A stretch of DNA of 64,000 bases, from the NCBI GenBank assembly GCA_023362775.1, contig JALMGJ010000025.1, forward strand, positions 5,284,001-5,348,000, written 5' to 3'. Position numbers and translations under genes: made by a program. The notes beneath the pieces are model-generated. The model was not told the origin of the DNA, searched no databases, and saw nothing but the letters and a program-made list of their open reading frames with translations. Origin of the DNA: Charina bottae (lineage: Eukaryota > Chordata > Lepidosauria > Squamata > Charinaidae). This document shows positions 1 to 12,036 of the stretch, piece after piece. Within the stretch, counting starts at the first letter, position 1; each line of letters starts with the position of its first letter.

Positions 1-960
1 GAGCAAGGTCACTACCAACAGTAATAAAAATACATTATTAAAAAAATAGCAACCGGTTAAAGCTAATTCTAATTACGTATCAGTTTAAGTGCCAAACATC
101 TGTCTGAAAATGATTTTGTTTGTCAGGCTGGCTACTTTGTGTTGTGAAAATGTTTTCTAATGATAAAATGAGAATGGGGATAACTTTCCCAACATTATTG
201 TTTGGCTCAGTTAATACTATATGTGGAAGCTTGCATTGTATATTATTTCCTTTCTTATTCTTCTGTAAAAGACTTGAATGTCCTATGAGAGATCACAGCA
301 CTCTGGCACAAATGTATCTAAATTATGTAGGTGACTGTTAGGCTCAATATCCTGTTCTTGTTTTGGGGAATCAATTCTTTTTCTCAACTACAGATATGTT
401 ACTATAGCACCCTCTGCTGGAACTGTGTGATAAATTGATACAAATTCTGTTTACAAAAAAGAGAAAAGGTCTTTTCAAATGTCTGTTGGTCTCCACGGTC
501 TCTTAGTCTGAGCTACCATGACACACATGATGTTTTTACGTGGAAGATTTCAAAAGACCTTTTTACCACTACCTCCCCACATGCACATTGATGTTGAGGT
601 TCCTGTTGAATTTCTCAGACAAACTACAATGTCTGTGTTTGGATTTTGGTTTTGTTTTAAAAATCCTTGGGGGAAAATATACATGCAACTCGGCTGGTTT
701 GCATGCAGATCTCACTGATTTGATGTTTATGATATTTAGGTATTTTATCTGCTATTTTTAGTTTAAACGTGTAGCCCTGGGAAAACTTTATTTTGAACAG
801 TGGTGCATAACATCTTTTAAAAAATGATATGTCAGTGAGCAACTGCAAAGCCTCAGATGTGGGTGTGCTTTCCCTCCCCACTTCTGCTCAGCCACGAGAA
901 GGAATTAACATGTCTTGGTTATTCCAACTGCAATCTTGTTATACATGAACTAGGAATCCT

Positions 961-1210
961 GAGAGCCAGTTTGGTCTAGTGGTTAAGGCAATGGGATAGA
1001 AACCAGGAGTCTGTGAGTTCTAGTCCCTCCTTAGGCCTGAAATCCGGCTGGGTGACCTTGGGCCAGTCACACTCTCTCAGCCCAACTCACCTCAGAGGGT
1101 GGTTGTTGTGGGGAAAATAGGAGGGGGAAGGAGTATTAGGTATCTTCGCCACCTTGAGTTATTTGTAAAAATAATAAAGGCGGGATAAAAATTAAATAAA
1201 TAAAATAAAT
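961..1210 (+). mobile_element. Sauria-type tRNA-derived SINE, full length
   Basis: The head carries a tRNA-like A box (TGGTCTAGTGGTTAAGG) and a degenerate B box (GAGTTCTAGTCCC). The body has the conserved block GGGTGACCTTGGGCCAGTCAC and a CAGCCCAACTCACCTC motif. The 3' end reads AATAAAGGCGGGATAAAAAT followed by an AAAT-rich tail. This order matches the squamate Sauria SINE, a family mobilised by BovB LINEs. Five further copies occur in the window. No clear target duplication was found for this copy. Confidence 0.85.
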
Positions 1211-3061
1211 TCTTTAGGCAATTGCTAAAACATGGTTGCTTCAAGAAGTGGAATATAAATTAGGCTTGTTGAACAAATCTGTGCGTGAAACAAGCCAAGA
1301 ATTAGGAAAAAAGAAAATGAATTAGTTGTGGGGGAAGAGTGCAGAGTTGGATTTTGAGTATTCCACAGTAGCTTACAGAAGCTGATGCCAATAGAGTGTG
1401 GCTAAATGGTGAGTTACTTTTAAATGTGAGCCAGACCACTGCAAAATGTAATCTGACATATAATATGACAGTGCCTTGATTTGGAAAATTGAGTTGCTAC
1501 TCCGTGGTTGAAGCAGGCTGATTTGATCCATTCCTTCTGTCAGAAATGGGCCTCATGCTTTAAAGCCACTTTTAGCATTCAGATCAAAGCAGCTTAGCCC
1601 CATTTCAATATTAACATGTTCTTTGAAGCTCCAGACAGCTGTAGTTCAGTGCTGTTTTTAAAAGTATTGATATGCCTCATCTTACCTTTTCCATTTATAT
1701 TCTTTAATTAACTTTTTCTGCAACACCACACAGTCCAGGAACTCAAACTAATTGCCTTTGGCATTGGTGGGACCATCTTATTCAATATGCCTTCAAAGTA
1801 TATTATTATAAATTGAGAGAGTACAGTAAGCCTTATGAAATCCATCTCTGAAAGAAAAGGCAATCCAGTGCCCTCCAAGTGTTTTTGGGACTTTTAAAAT
1901 CTTTTGCTGCTGGCTTCATCAGCAGAAGCTGCTGTAGGTTGAAATTTAAATTATATGGAAGGTCCCAATTTGTATAGTTGTACTTTATAGGATTAAGCAC
2001 AAACTATTTTTCATTCTTCGCTTGAGTACAATTCTCAAGTGGTGTTATGCACACTCACTTTGAATTGCAGCTAATTCTCCACGTTTTCCAATTGTGCTGC
2101 TTGGTGACATGTCCTAAAATCTCTTATTGCAATGATTTCCATTTAGTTTTCTCTTTGCTCGACTGCTTCCATTAGCAGTTTCAATGTCCTGCTACATGTA
2201 CAGTATACCAAGAGTCCATATAGTAGTTAAAATTTTGAATTTGGACCTTAGGTTTGTGTTCATTTGACTACAGAGCTAATCTCTATCCAGATGTTTACTA
2301 GTAGATACAGATTTTTCTTCTGCCCATCCCTGTATTGAGAGATAAGTAATTCTTTGTCCTTTAGAAAGTGGGAATTTCAAGAGTTTATATGAGATGCTTT
2401 CTTTTCAACCTAACATGTCTCTTCTGAGTGTTTTAAATTTGGGATCCTGAACAGTGTGGGCTAATATGCTTTTGGACATTTCCCTGCCTTACCAATTTTT
2501 TTTTATTAAAAAGCAAACAAACAGAAGACATCAGCATCATGTTTAATTCCAAAAAGTTTCAGGAAATGTGACATCCATAAATGAATGTACCTTGTTGTTA
2601 AGCATCTCTTTCAAAAGGAAAATGAAAAGCAACTCTCTTCACAACTCTTTCTATATTCTTTATCAAGCACAAAAATAAAAATCTGGCATGTGCTTTTGTT
2701 TACAGTAGCAGGAAAATTGGGTTTTAATTGTTGCAAACCAGATGCTTCCGAGTCTTCCTTTCCAATCCACCCATGCTCCCTGCTGGCACATGGTCTCTAA
2801 CAGCATCCAAGACTTAGCTTTTCCATATTAGCTGCTGCCCTTTCCCTCTCTCTCTAGATGAATCAACATCCAAGTCTCCCAGATGCCTTCCAGCTGCTGC
2901 TTTTCTTCTTCGCTGAAATAGAACCAAAGTTTGCTTTCAGAGCACTTGGATTACAGCTGCTTCTTTCCTAACGTGCAGCGCTTGTGATCTGCCATGTAAT
3001 CAATTGGGTTCTTTTGAAATGGGGAAAAGTTCTAACAAAACTTTGTCTAAAATATATACGC

Positions 3062-3158
3062 TGTTTTAATTGTTGAATTTTAACTGTTGATTTTTTGTAA
3101 ACCACCCAGAGTTCCCTTGCAGGGAGATGGAGCGGTAAATACAAGTCGAATTATAAAA

Positions 3159-3189
<31 letters not shown>

Positions 3190-3192
3190 ATT
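3062..3192 (+). mobile_element. CR1/L3-type LINE 3' end with (AAAT)n tail
   Basis: The sequence GTAAACCACCCAGAGTTCC followed by GGGAGATGGAGCGGTAAATAC is the 3' untranslated signature of the CR1-type LINE seen complete near 11.9 kb (GAACCGCCCAGAGTCCC then GGGAGATGGGCGG). It ends in about eight AAAT units. The copy is severely 5'-truncated and has no coding sequence. Confidence 0.75.
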
Positions 3193-5577
3193 TAGATCTA
3201 GTAAAATTAATGTAATAATTTTAAAATAAACTAGTTTGATTCATAATTTTGTAATGTTTGTAAACGTAATCTAATGAAATTGAGCTCTCATGCTTGTTCA
3301 GGACCAATTAGATTGGAATTTACCCATTTACTTTTGGTTGATACACATACTGTATCCAAACTGAAATTGGTAACAACTCATACAATTCAGCATAATTGCT
3401 GTTATTTATAAAATTACAATTAATAGCAGTTTCATTGTTGAGACACATTTGGATTAGAAACAGTTTTCTTAATGTCTGTTTGTGGGTTTTTTTGGCATTT
3501 TCATCAATGCATGTGTTATAAAGACATAATTATCTAACGGGAACATATTCCTTGATGGTCTCAAGCAGTTCAGTGTTAAACAATGCTACAAGTACAGGGT
3601 TGTTCATTTAGATCTAAACAGTCCATATATTATGTATGGAATGGGCCAATTTGGTTCTTCCAATAAATTTAAGTATATAAAGGGGAAATTGCGGCCTAGG
3701 ATTCTGGTATATGATGTTACTAAGAAATTCAGATTTATTATTTACAGCTGCTAGGCTTAAACATCTATCTACAGCCAATGATAGAAACCTTCTGGTGCAT
3801 ATTGGTGAAAACAAGCATGCACTATTTAGTCTGGACCTTTTCTGTGGCTTCTTCGTCTTATCAAACTTTTTCTCCCCCCATCTCTGCCATAGAATTTGTT
3901 TTGTATAGTATACCGGTCAGTCCAATTGACTAATTTCCTCTAGTTGCATAATAGCAATTAGATTCAAGAGTTTCGGCCTTTCCCAAATCTTAACATTTTG
4001 CCAGAACGAATGAAAATGACCATACTTACAATGGCAGAGATCCAAAATCTTTCAATACATTTTGTATGATTTTGAATTATTCTTGTTTTAATAACAGAAC
4101 TTCATGCCTTATGAGAAATTCAATTAAAAGTCCCCTTACTTTCAAAGTTGTTTTGCCTGGTGTTGTGCTGGGTTCTTGATAAAAATATAAAAGCTCAAAC
4201 ATCGTTTGGATGCTTTATTATCCCAGCCTATTTTCATACATAAACTTCATAAGAGCAGAGGTGAGGAATATATGACCTTCCAGATGTCCCTGAAATAAAG
4301 TATCTAGAGGACCACTGGTATCTTACCCACGTTTTGGTCCAGTCTTCTCCAAATTAGTGCTGGGACTTTTTCCTAGCCAGCATTTCTACTGGTATACACT
4401 ATACAGGAAATTGAGTAATAGTAAAGATTTTTGTTGTAATTGTACTGTAATGTGTTTTACATAACACTTCATATTCACTAATCAAAATAGTGTCAAGATA
4501 CCGTTATAATTACTAGCAGTACTGTGAAAATTGCTCTGTTCCCATGCGCTACTCAAGATATTACTATGATTTATTGGAGTGTTGATAGTTAAGTCATGAC
4601 TTAACATATGATTGATATTAAGATGGTTGTCTGACACTTGAAAGAGCATTTTTGATGCCTTCATATGGAAGAAATGCAAACTGTGACAATAATAATAACT
4701 TTTTAGTATTTCATTGTGATTTTTTAATATATATACAGAAATATAGTATCAGTTTTGAAGGAATTGCATCAGCCCCCCGTTATTTGTAGGATTTTTATAT
4801 ATACATTTAAAAAGTGGGAATAATAGGCACCTAGGAATATGTGCATAGGCATACATACATAGTGACATTCTCCTTTCTTTTGACTACATATGAGTATATA
4901 CTTAGCAATGTTGTTTAGTTTTTTTAATATTACACAAAGATAATTGACTCTTCCTCAGACCAAAAACCCCAAAAGCCCCCCATCTCTTCTCTTTTAATAA
5001 TTCTTAAAATGTGAAACTACACAGATATTATGCCTCTTCCTAGGAATGCAAAATAAGAAGCATGTTGACATTGGATATTAAATTTTATCTTGAGTAAAAG
5101 CAGATTTAAGGCACTAATTTATATAATGCTATAATGCAATTTGGTAAGTGGTTTTTAAAGATTATTGACAGACTTTTTCAAAGTTTTAGGAAAAACAGGA
5201 GAAGCTGATTTTGCTGCTCTTTTGAAATAAATTGTGAAGGCACATTATTTGACATTATAGATCTACTGTTATGGAAGATGTAGTTGTTTCACCAGGTAGC
5301 ATGGTAGTATTTTGTATAATGGATTTAAATTATGGATTGTGAAGAAACTGTCTACAAAGCTTCAGTTGGGGGGGAAAAACTGTGTACTATTTTGAATACT
5401 GCATAAAATTACTCTGGATTTTTCAGAGCGATGAATGAGAAAATATAAAGGTTAAGGATCCCTTTAGTCAAGTTTGTTTCCTGGTGATTTTATGAGCACA
5501 TTCATGGAGTTTTTATGACAACAGTATGGGAGAGGTTTGCCCTTGCCTTCTGGGGTGTTTTTCAACTTCCTAGCCTA

Positions 5578-5630
5578 GTCTACTCATCCAGGTACCAGTC
5601 AGGTCCAACCTGGCTTAGCTTTTTGAGATA
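5578..5630 (-). other. 5S rRNA-like fragment (pseudogene or SINE3-type relic)
   Basis: Read on the minus strand, this 53-bp stretch resembles the middle of vertebrate 5S rRNA, covering the region around GAAGCTAAGCAGGGT, GGGCCTGGTTAGTAC and TTGGATGGGAGAC. By eye roughly four bases in five agree. This region includes the internal RNA polymerase III promoter block. There is no complete 5S gene and no terminator at the expected place, so it is a dead 5S pseudogene or the head of a 5S-derived SINE. Confidence 0.45.
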
Positions 5631-6649
5631 CAAGCGTTTAAGCTTAGTTTAGTTAACTTGTTAACTGGGAATCTGTAAGTTGGCCAGTCATACCTCCTTT
5701 GCCCAGGAAAGATCCAGACAAAGTTAAGATTTTTTTTTATGCACTAATATATGTGGAAGATTTTTTTAAAGCAGCACTTTACTGTTCTTTGTTTTGTCTA
5801 AAATATTGAGGAATGAAGACTCTGTCTAATTTAGCATCCACAGAAAACTTGGAGAGTCTACTTGGAGAGTTTACTTGGGTGATGATATGGAAATGTTAGG
5901 GTGTTATTTCTATTTCTTATACAAACAACCCTTGCTGCAAGAGAAGTCTCTTTTTCTCTTCCAATCCCTCTGCAGAACATTTTGATTATGAGTAAGTGGC
6001 AAAATCTTGTGAGACGTTGGCATTCTTTTTAATTTGGTACCAGCACAAGGGACCAGTTCCCGTACCCAAACAAAACAATGATCTCCCAGCCACAAATTGG
6101 TAACCATTGTTCTAAGCTTTTAGCATCTGTTTCTTAAACTAAAACACTAGTTCTCAACCTCTAATCCAGAAATTACTGTTAGTCTGTGAAACTACTATTA
6201 GTATGGAATAAAATAAAATAAAAATAAATAAATAAAAATACATTTTTAGAAAACCAAAGTCTTGCAAAACATTTCAGCCAGAAACTTTAAAAATGTGGGA
6301 GATTTGATAATTTTGCAAGATTTCAGCCATTAAAAAAATTATGTGCTTTATGTCTTCAAAAGTTCTTGATGAGAATATAGTGGTTTGCATTAGAGAAACT
6401 GGTAACTGATGGACTAAAAAATTGTTTTGAACTTATGTGGTAGGGAGTTGGCCAAACAAGACATAGGAACAAGAATTAGTTACATCAGAGAGACAATATC
6501 GGAAAAGATTCTTGGAGGCAGAGTAAGCAGGTGAATAGCATTATTGTAGCTGGTTTGTGAGGAGGAGAAAATGACTAGATTTTGTTTTCTTCCTGATAGA
6601 GACTTATAAAAATACCATTGATTCTTTTAGTAAGTTTTCCTTTTTGTAA

Positions 6650-6677
6650 TTTGTGTGTGTGTGTGTGTGTGTGTGTA
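6650..6677. repeat. (GT)n microsatellite
   Basis: About 13 consecutive TG units inside the ASCC3 intron, with no flanking transposon signature. Confidence 0.95.
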
Positions 6678-6780
6678 GAATTGATCTTTAATTTCTGATT
6701 CTCAATGTTCTTTTAACATGTTTTTAAAGAGTATATCAAGATCTCATGGATTAATATACTCTCATTATTATACTGATGTT

Positions 6781-6874
6781 TTTAACTCTGTTCACCATCC
6801 AGAGTCGCCCTACCAAGATGGGTGGCCATATACTGTGAATCAAATCAAATCAAATCAAATCAAATCAATAAATG
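6781..6874 (+). mobile_element. CR1-type LINE 3' tail with (CAAAT)n
   Basis: CACCATCCAGAGTCGCCCTACC followed by AGATGGGTGGCCATATA is a diverged CR1-type 3' end. It is continued by five CAAAT units and AATAAATG. The pentanucleotide run starts exactly where other copies start their AAAT or GATA runs. Confidence 0.6.
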
Positions 6875-7315
6875 AACAATACTCTGTCTTCCTTAGTGCC
6901 CATAAAGGCTGGTATTCCCCCCCAGAAACATCTCTCAAGCCAATTGTCCCAATAATTTCATATTATTTCTGAAAATAAAGCATTTATCTAAAACTGTTCA
7001 GTTAATTTTTATTCTATATCTTGACTGAATTACACCCAAGCATCAAGCAAGCGATTTTGCTCATGTTCTCTGCTCCTCTTTGCTATCCTAACCTCTGTTG
7101 CCCTCTTGATTTCCTACCCCATATTTTCCCCAGGAGGACCTCTTTTTCTGCAAGAACCATGCTGTCCAATTGTATATTTGTATCTGTGCAAGAAAGTTTC
7201 CATAAACCATAGCAATTATTTTCCTTTCGTAAGCCAAGTGACTTTTAAATTGCGTGGATTGCAATGTTTAAGGCTTGTTCCAAGTAATGGGAAGTATAAG
7301 TGTCTGGATCATTTG

Positions 7316-7373
7316 TAGTTTGTGTGTATGTATGTATGTGTGTATATGTATATATTATACATGTATACCTAAA
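7316..7373. repeat. Imperfect TG/TATG/TATA repeat
   Basis: A run of TGTG, TATG and TATA units of mixed phase. A low-complexity tract inside the intron with no coding meaning. Confidence 0.8.
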
Positions 7374-8060
7374 TAAATGGAGAACACTTACTGAATCATT
7401 CTATAGGATATATGGCTGTGTCTCTTGCAAGTGATATCAGAGGATATTACATTGTATTGGGTAGCAAATTGCGTACAGAGATATTTCTAACTGAACTGTA
7501 AACTGTTGTGCGTTGCCTATTAGGTTTGCAATTTCTTATAAATTAGTTTTCTGCTGTTCAGCAAGTATGACTGATAGTATGATAATTTATTTTTTTAAAT
7601 AATGATTTGATTAATTTGAATTCATCTCCCAGTGTTTATAAGAAGACTTGTGTGAACTTGAGCTTCCATATGTGGGTCATGTTCTGAATTGGATTCTGCA
7701 TAATATCCCTCATAGGCAATCATTTTTGACCGTGTTGATAGCAGTAGCTGTCTGCTCAGTGCATTCATGCTGCTTGATGCTGAAATGGATCTATATAAAT
7801 ATAAGAAAATGGGCTCTCTTGATCAGCTCTTGATCCTTTGTAGGTCATCCCCTAATGTCACTAGCAGAATTTTATAGTATCTTCTTGTGCATGGAGCTCC
7901 ATATATAATGGCAAGTAGAAGAAACTCTACATGTTTTTCAATTGTTGAACATAGTGCCTTCAAACTGTAAATATGCAGACTTTTGTGAATGGATTGTATC
8001 AACAAAAATGATAAAATCACTTTTTCTTTTTCTTTTTTTTCCTTTCCCCCTCGTGTTCAG

Positions 8061-8181
8061 TTGTTTGAACTACTAGGACCTGAAGGATTTGAATTAATAG
8101 AAAAGCTCCTGCAGAACAGAATTACCGTTGTGGAGAGATCTTTCTCTGGGCCAAATGATTATAAGCTACAATCTTTACAAG
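8061..8181 (+). CDS. ASCC3: ASCC3 coding exon a (N-terminal region)
   Basis: This 121-nt exon encodes about 40 residues beginning LFELLGPEGFELIEKLLQN. It recognisably corresponds to the part of the ASCC3 N-terminal region ahead of helicase cassette 1 (around residue 270 in the human protein, numbering from memory). The acceptor is a pyrimidine tract plus TTCAG and the donor is AAG|GTAAGT, a near-ideal splice site. The exon enters in phase 0 and leaves in phase 1. ASCC3 is a Ski2-like 3'-5' helicase working with ASCC2, ASCC1 and TRIP4 in alkylation repair and in splitting collided ribosomes. This stretch lies in the N-terminal part ahead of the motor. Confidence 0.95.
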
Positions 8182-8540
8182 GTAAGTATCAATACACAAG
8201 ACTTTGCAAAGTTGCATAGCTAATGTCTTTCTTTAAAAATAAATAAATTATTTTATAAATTATAGTGAGATTAGTAAATACAAAAATTTTAAATGCATAG
8301 TTAATTTCTTCCTCAAAGAATTTTAAAAAACGCCTTTTTGAGATGTATTTTTTTTTAAAAAAAGATGGACATGATTGTGGATATAGTTTGATTTCATTTT
8401 TCTTTGGGAGATGATCCATCAAAATGCTCCAAACACTCAGAATCTATTATAATGGAATTTGCCTTACACCAACATTCCAGAATAATCAGTTTTAAAATGT
8501 AACACTATGATATCTCAGTCTATGTAAAAGAATCACATTT

Positions 8541-8583
8541 TTGAGATGGGCGGCTATATCATTTTGATAAATAAATAATAAAA
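8541..8583 (+). mobile_element. CR1-type LINE 3' tail fragment
   Basis: TTGAGATGGGCGGCTATATC then GATAAATAAATAATAAA matches the last bases of the CR1-type LINE plus its simple-repeat tail. It is only about 40 bp long, an extreme 5' truncation. Confidence 0.6.
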
Positions 8584-8673
8584 GCTTGTACTATAAGTGA
8601 GGATTAGACAACAAATACAAATATCTTCCAAAGTAGCAGACCTTCATACAAAAATTGAATTAAGTATTTAATA

Positions 8674-8987
8674 CAGAGCTTTCCAAACTTTTCATGTTGG
8701 TGACACACTTTTTAGACATGCATCGTTACGCGACACACTCTTACAGCAGGGCACAAGGCAGGCACTAGGACCTGCATGGAATCACAGCAGGTTTGGAGGC
8801 AGCAAGGCACAAGGCAGGTACTAGGACCTGCGCAGAATCACAGCAGGTTTGGAGGCAGCAAGGCACAAGGCAGGCACTAGGACCTGTGTGGAATCCTAGC
8901 AGGGCTCGGAGGCAGCAGCAGCCGGACACACCCAGACACTGCAGCCGACACACTAACATGTCCCGACACACAGTTTGGAAAGCTCTG
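8674..8987 (+). mobile_element. hAT MITE, family A, with three 54-bp-type units
   Basis: The element begins CAGAGCTTTCCAAACT and ends AGTTTGGAAAGCTCTG, a perfect 16-bp terminal inverted repeat. It is flanked by a perfect 8-bp target duplication ATTTAATA (8666-8673 and 8988-8995), as expected for hAT transposons. Inside are three direct copies of a roughly 55-bp unit containing GGCAGCAAGGCACAAGGCAGG and ACTAGGACCTG. It has no transposase and is non-autonomous. Short reading frames inside the units on both strands are by-products of unit length, not genes. Confidence 0.9.
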
Positions 8988-9349
8988 ATTTAATAGGCTG
9001 AATTGAAGTTAGCTCTATTGAAATATGCAAGGATAGGTGGGGGAATGAACTCTCAGTGCATTAGTTTAGGAAATAAAGTTTTGCTGGGTATTTTATAGAA
9101 AGCAGTTTTGCTATTCTATATCTGCTTCTTTTTCAGGGTTAGACTGTATTTTGATAATGGGATCTCCTTGTTTCTATGCTATTTTGTACAAGGAAATCTG
9201 AAAAACAACTGGTATATTATTTTTTTTCCAAGATTCTAGTTGATTTTAAATATTTCTTAAAACAACTTTAAGCCTTCATAGTCTTGTTCAGAACCAAGAG
9301 TGCAGAGAACAGGAATCTATAAATAGCTGAGTGTGTTTCTATGTTGTAG

Positions 9350-9557
9350 AACAGTGCAGAAAATTTACAGGAGAAAATTCTAAGCCCAATTATGGCTGCC
9401 AAGTCACCATTCAGTCTGAACAAGAGAAGCAGCTAATGAAACTATGTCGCCGTGAAGAAAAACGAAATGCCAGGCGAGAAAAACGAACTGGGGATGAAGG
9501 AGAAGTTCTTGTTGATACAGGAATCTCCTTTGAGCCGAAGGAGCTACGGATGCAAAG
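9350..9557 (+). CDS. ASCC3: ASCC3 coding exon b
   Basis: This 208-nt exon encodes EQCRKFTGENSKPNYGCQV and onward through an arginine/lysine-rich segment (MKLCRREEKRNARREKR) to FEPKELRMQ. The GENxKPNYGCQVTIQSEQEKQLMK block is highly conserved in ASCC3. The acceptor is TTGTAG, chosen because the phase-1 G from the previous exon plus AA gives Glu and keeps the frame. The donor AAG|GTAAGA leaves phase 2. The basic stretch precedes helicase cassette 1. Confidence 0.95.
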
Positions 9558-9710
9558 GTAAGAAATGCCATTGTAATGCCATCCTTGATGTTTGCCAAGC
9601 ATTTACTTTTCCTTAATTTGGCTCTAGCAATGAGAAACTTCCAACTTCAAGTCAAATTCTAATACAACTACAGACTATTTCTGGGTTGGGAAATGTTTCT
9701 CTCTCCAAAA

Positions 9711-9752
9711 TACATACATACATATACACATACACACACACACATACACTTA
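9711..9752. repeat. CATA/CACA microsatellite
   Basis: Mixed ATAC and AC dinucleotide units immediately next to the 3' tail of the reverse-oriented SINE, possibly grown from that tail. Confidence 0.8.
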
Positions 9753-9988
9753 CTTACTATCCTGCCTTTATTATTTTTACAAATACTGTAAATCAAGGTG
9801 GCGAACATACCTAATAATTCCTTCCTCCTCCTGTTTTCCCCACAACAACAACCCTGTGAGGTGAGTTGGGCTGAGAGTGAGTGACTGGCCCAAGGTCACC
9901 CAGCCGGCTTTCATGCCTAAGGTGGGACTAGAACTCTCAGTCTCCTGATTTCTAGCTGGTTGCTTTAACCACTAGACCAAACTGGTCC
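9753..9988 (-). mobile_element. Sauria-type SINE, nearly full length
   Basis: This is the reverse complement of the family seen at 961. It reads CCTGCCTTTATTATTTTTAC (tail), CCCAAGGTCACCCAGCCGG (body), then TCTAGTGGTTAAAGCAACC in reverse at the head. Head bases before the A box (GAGAGCC) are missing or diverged. Confidence 0.85.
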
Positions 9989-10084
9989 AAATTATTATTG
10001 TATAATGGAGTGGTAGGAAAAGGTAGAGAGGTGGACATTAAGGTATACTGTGGCTTGCCTGGTTTTGACTTAGCATACCCTATG

Positions 10085-11986
10085 AACCCAGGCATTGTGA
10101 CATGATTTATGGCAGAATCTGAGGAGACACCCAGGGAACGTACTCACCTTGTTATCTGGGAACAGTTTGACCCTGTTGGTCCTGAGGAAGTGGACAGAGT
10201 CCTCCGGTCTGTAAATGCCACCACCTGCCAATTAGATCCTTGTCCCTCCTGGCTGGTGAAAGCAGCTCGGGGGGTGACTTGTGGTTGGGTCCAATCGATG
10301 GTAAATACATCCCTGAGAGAGGGGGTGTTTCCGGCAGCTTTCAAGGAAGCGCTGGTGCTTCCCCTCCTCAAGAAGCCATCGCTGGACCCTACTATACTGG
10401 ATAATTTTCGTCCAGTCTCCCACCTCCCCTTTTTGGGGAAGGTGGTTGAGAAGGTGGTGGCGTTGCAGCTCCAGAGGACTCTGGGTGAAACGGATTATCT
10501 GGACCCCTTTCAGTCAGGTTTCAGGCCGGGTCATGGGACGGACACTGCATTGGTCGCGCTTATGGATGATCTTTGGCGGGAGTGAGATGGAGGCAGTGCA
10601 TCCATTCTCGCTCTTGACCTCTCAGCGGCGTTCGATACCGTCGACCATGGTATCCTTCTGGTACGGCTCAGGGAGTTGGGGGTGGGTGGCGTGGTTTTGC
10701 GCTGGTTCACCTCCTTCCTCCAGGGCCGGTCCCAGTCGGTGTTGATAGGGAGCGAGAGAGCCAGTCCACGGGCCCTTCTTTGTGGGGTCCCGCAGGGCTC
10801 GGTACTCTCGCTGCTCCTTTTTAACATCTACATGAAACCGCTGGGCGAGATCATCCGTCACCACGGGCTGAGGTATCATCAATATGCCGATGATACCCAA
10901 TTATACATCTCCATCCTGGGTGAAGTAAGTGATGCAGTGACCACCCTGTCCACGTGCCTGGGGGCTGTAGGTGTCTGGATGGGGAAAAACGGGCTTCAGC
11001 TGAACCCTGGTAAGACGGAGTGGCTGTGGATTAATGGCCTCTCGGTTTCTGGGAATTTGTCATCTTTAGTTCTGGATGGGATTGCACTTCCCCAGACAGA
11101 CCCGGTGTGTAACTTGGGGGTCCTCTTGGACTCACGACTCCTGCTCGAAGAGCAGGTGGCAGTCGTGGCCAGGAGGGCCTTTGCTCAACTTCATGTAGTG
11201 CGCCAGTTACGCCCTTTCCTTGACCGAGAGGCCCTTCGAACGGTCACTCATGCCCTGGTTGTCTCCCATATAGATTACTGCAACGCACTCTACATGGGGC
11301 TACCCTTGAAGAATATCTGGAAGCTACAGCTGGTGCAGAATGCGGCTGCACGGGCAGTTTTAGGTGCATCAAGATCGGTACATATAACACCTTTGCTCCG
11401 TGAGCTGCATTGGGTGCCAGTTTGCTTCCAGGTCCAATTCAAGGTGTTGGTCATCACCTTTAAAGCCCTGCATGGCACAGGACCAGGTTATCTGAGGGAC
11501 CGCCTCATCCCCATTACATCTTCCCGTCCCACCCGATCTTGCAGAGAGGGCATGCTGTGGACCCCTTCTATGAAAGAATTCCACCTAGCGGGGTCCCGGA
11601 GGCGAGCCTTCTCTGCAGCAGCACCTGCCCTATGGAACATCCTCCCACCAGGGATAAGACAGGCCCTAGATTTTAGAAAAAAATTAAAAACCTGGCTCTG
11701 TGATCTCGCCTGGGGCAAAAAGGAAAGCAATCAAGCTTGGGGATGGTTGATCCCCTAGTACCACCTTAAATAGCTAAAATATTTTAAATATATTCAACGT
11801 CACTTTAGAACCACCTGCCTCTTGGATTTTACTGTATTTTATTGTAACTTTATTGTATTGTATTTTTATTACTGTTTTTATTGTATTTGTTGATATTATG
11901 TTGTGAACCGCCCAGAGTCCCTCCTTGAGGGGGAGATGGGCGGTTATAGAAATTCAACAAAAAAACAAACAAACAAATAAATAAAT
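10085..11986 (+). mobile_element. CR1/L3-type LINE, 5'-truncated
   Basis: This is the best-preserved copy of the CR1-type LINE in the window. It holds the reverse transcriptase half of ORF2 and a complete 3' UTR ending GAACCGCCCAGAGTCCC, GGGAGATGGGCGGTTATAG, then AAAC/AAAT repeats. The endonuclease half and ORF1 are missing at the 5' end, which lies somewhere between 10010 and 10105. The same 3' UTR with other simple repeats marks at least eight more fragments here. Confidence 0.85.
10109..11758 (+). pseudogene. CR1-type reverse transcriptase, one in-frame stop
   Basis: One frame stays open for about 550 codons apart from a single TGA at 10583-10585. That TGA probably replaces CGA, since the reading continues exactly in frame on both sides. 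RT landmarks appear in order: NFRPVSHLPFLGKVVEK, QSGFRPGHGTDTAL, LDLSAAFDTVDHG, GVPQGSVLS and the catalytic YADDTQLY (codons 10883-10894). They are followed by the CR1/L2-type C-terminal region with DYCNALYMGLP and HWVPVCFQVQFK. It copied LINE RNA by target-primed reverse transcription. Only one stop over 1.6 kb suggests a fairly young insertion. No ATG-supported full ORF remains. Confidence 0.85.
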
Positions 11987-12036
11987 TGTATATGAACTTG
12001 GTCAATGCCAAAATAGAAGGTATGCAACCACATACC

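Larger units (their letters stand above)
1..8060 (+). other. ASCC3: ASCC3 intron, 3' part, upstream of first visible exon
   Basis: No coding exon is recognised here. The stretch is AT-rich unique-looking sequence with a Sauria-type SINE near 1 kb, two CR1-type 3' tails (near 3.1 and 6.8 kb), a 5S-like fragment near 5.6 kb and short GT and TATG repeats. The acceptor at its end has a long pyrimidine tract (about 8021-8055) followed by CAG. The upstream ASCC3 exons encoding the first roughly 265 residues are not found and presumably lie to the left of the window. Short exons under 20 codons could have been missed by eye. Confidence 0.75.
8182..9349 (+). other. ASCC3: ASCC3 intron a-b
   Basis: A 1,168-bp phase-1 intron from GTAAGT to TTGTAG. 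It carries a short CR1-type tail and a complete hAT MITE. The remainder (8182-8540 and 8988-9349) shows no recognisable feature. Confidence 0.9.
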
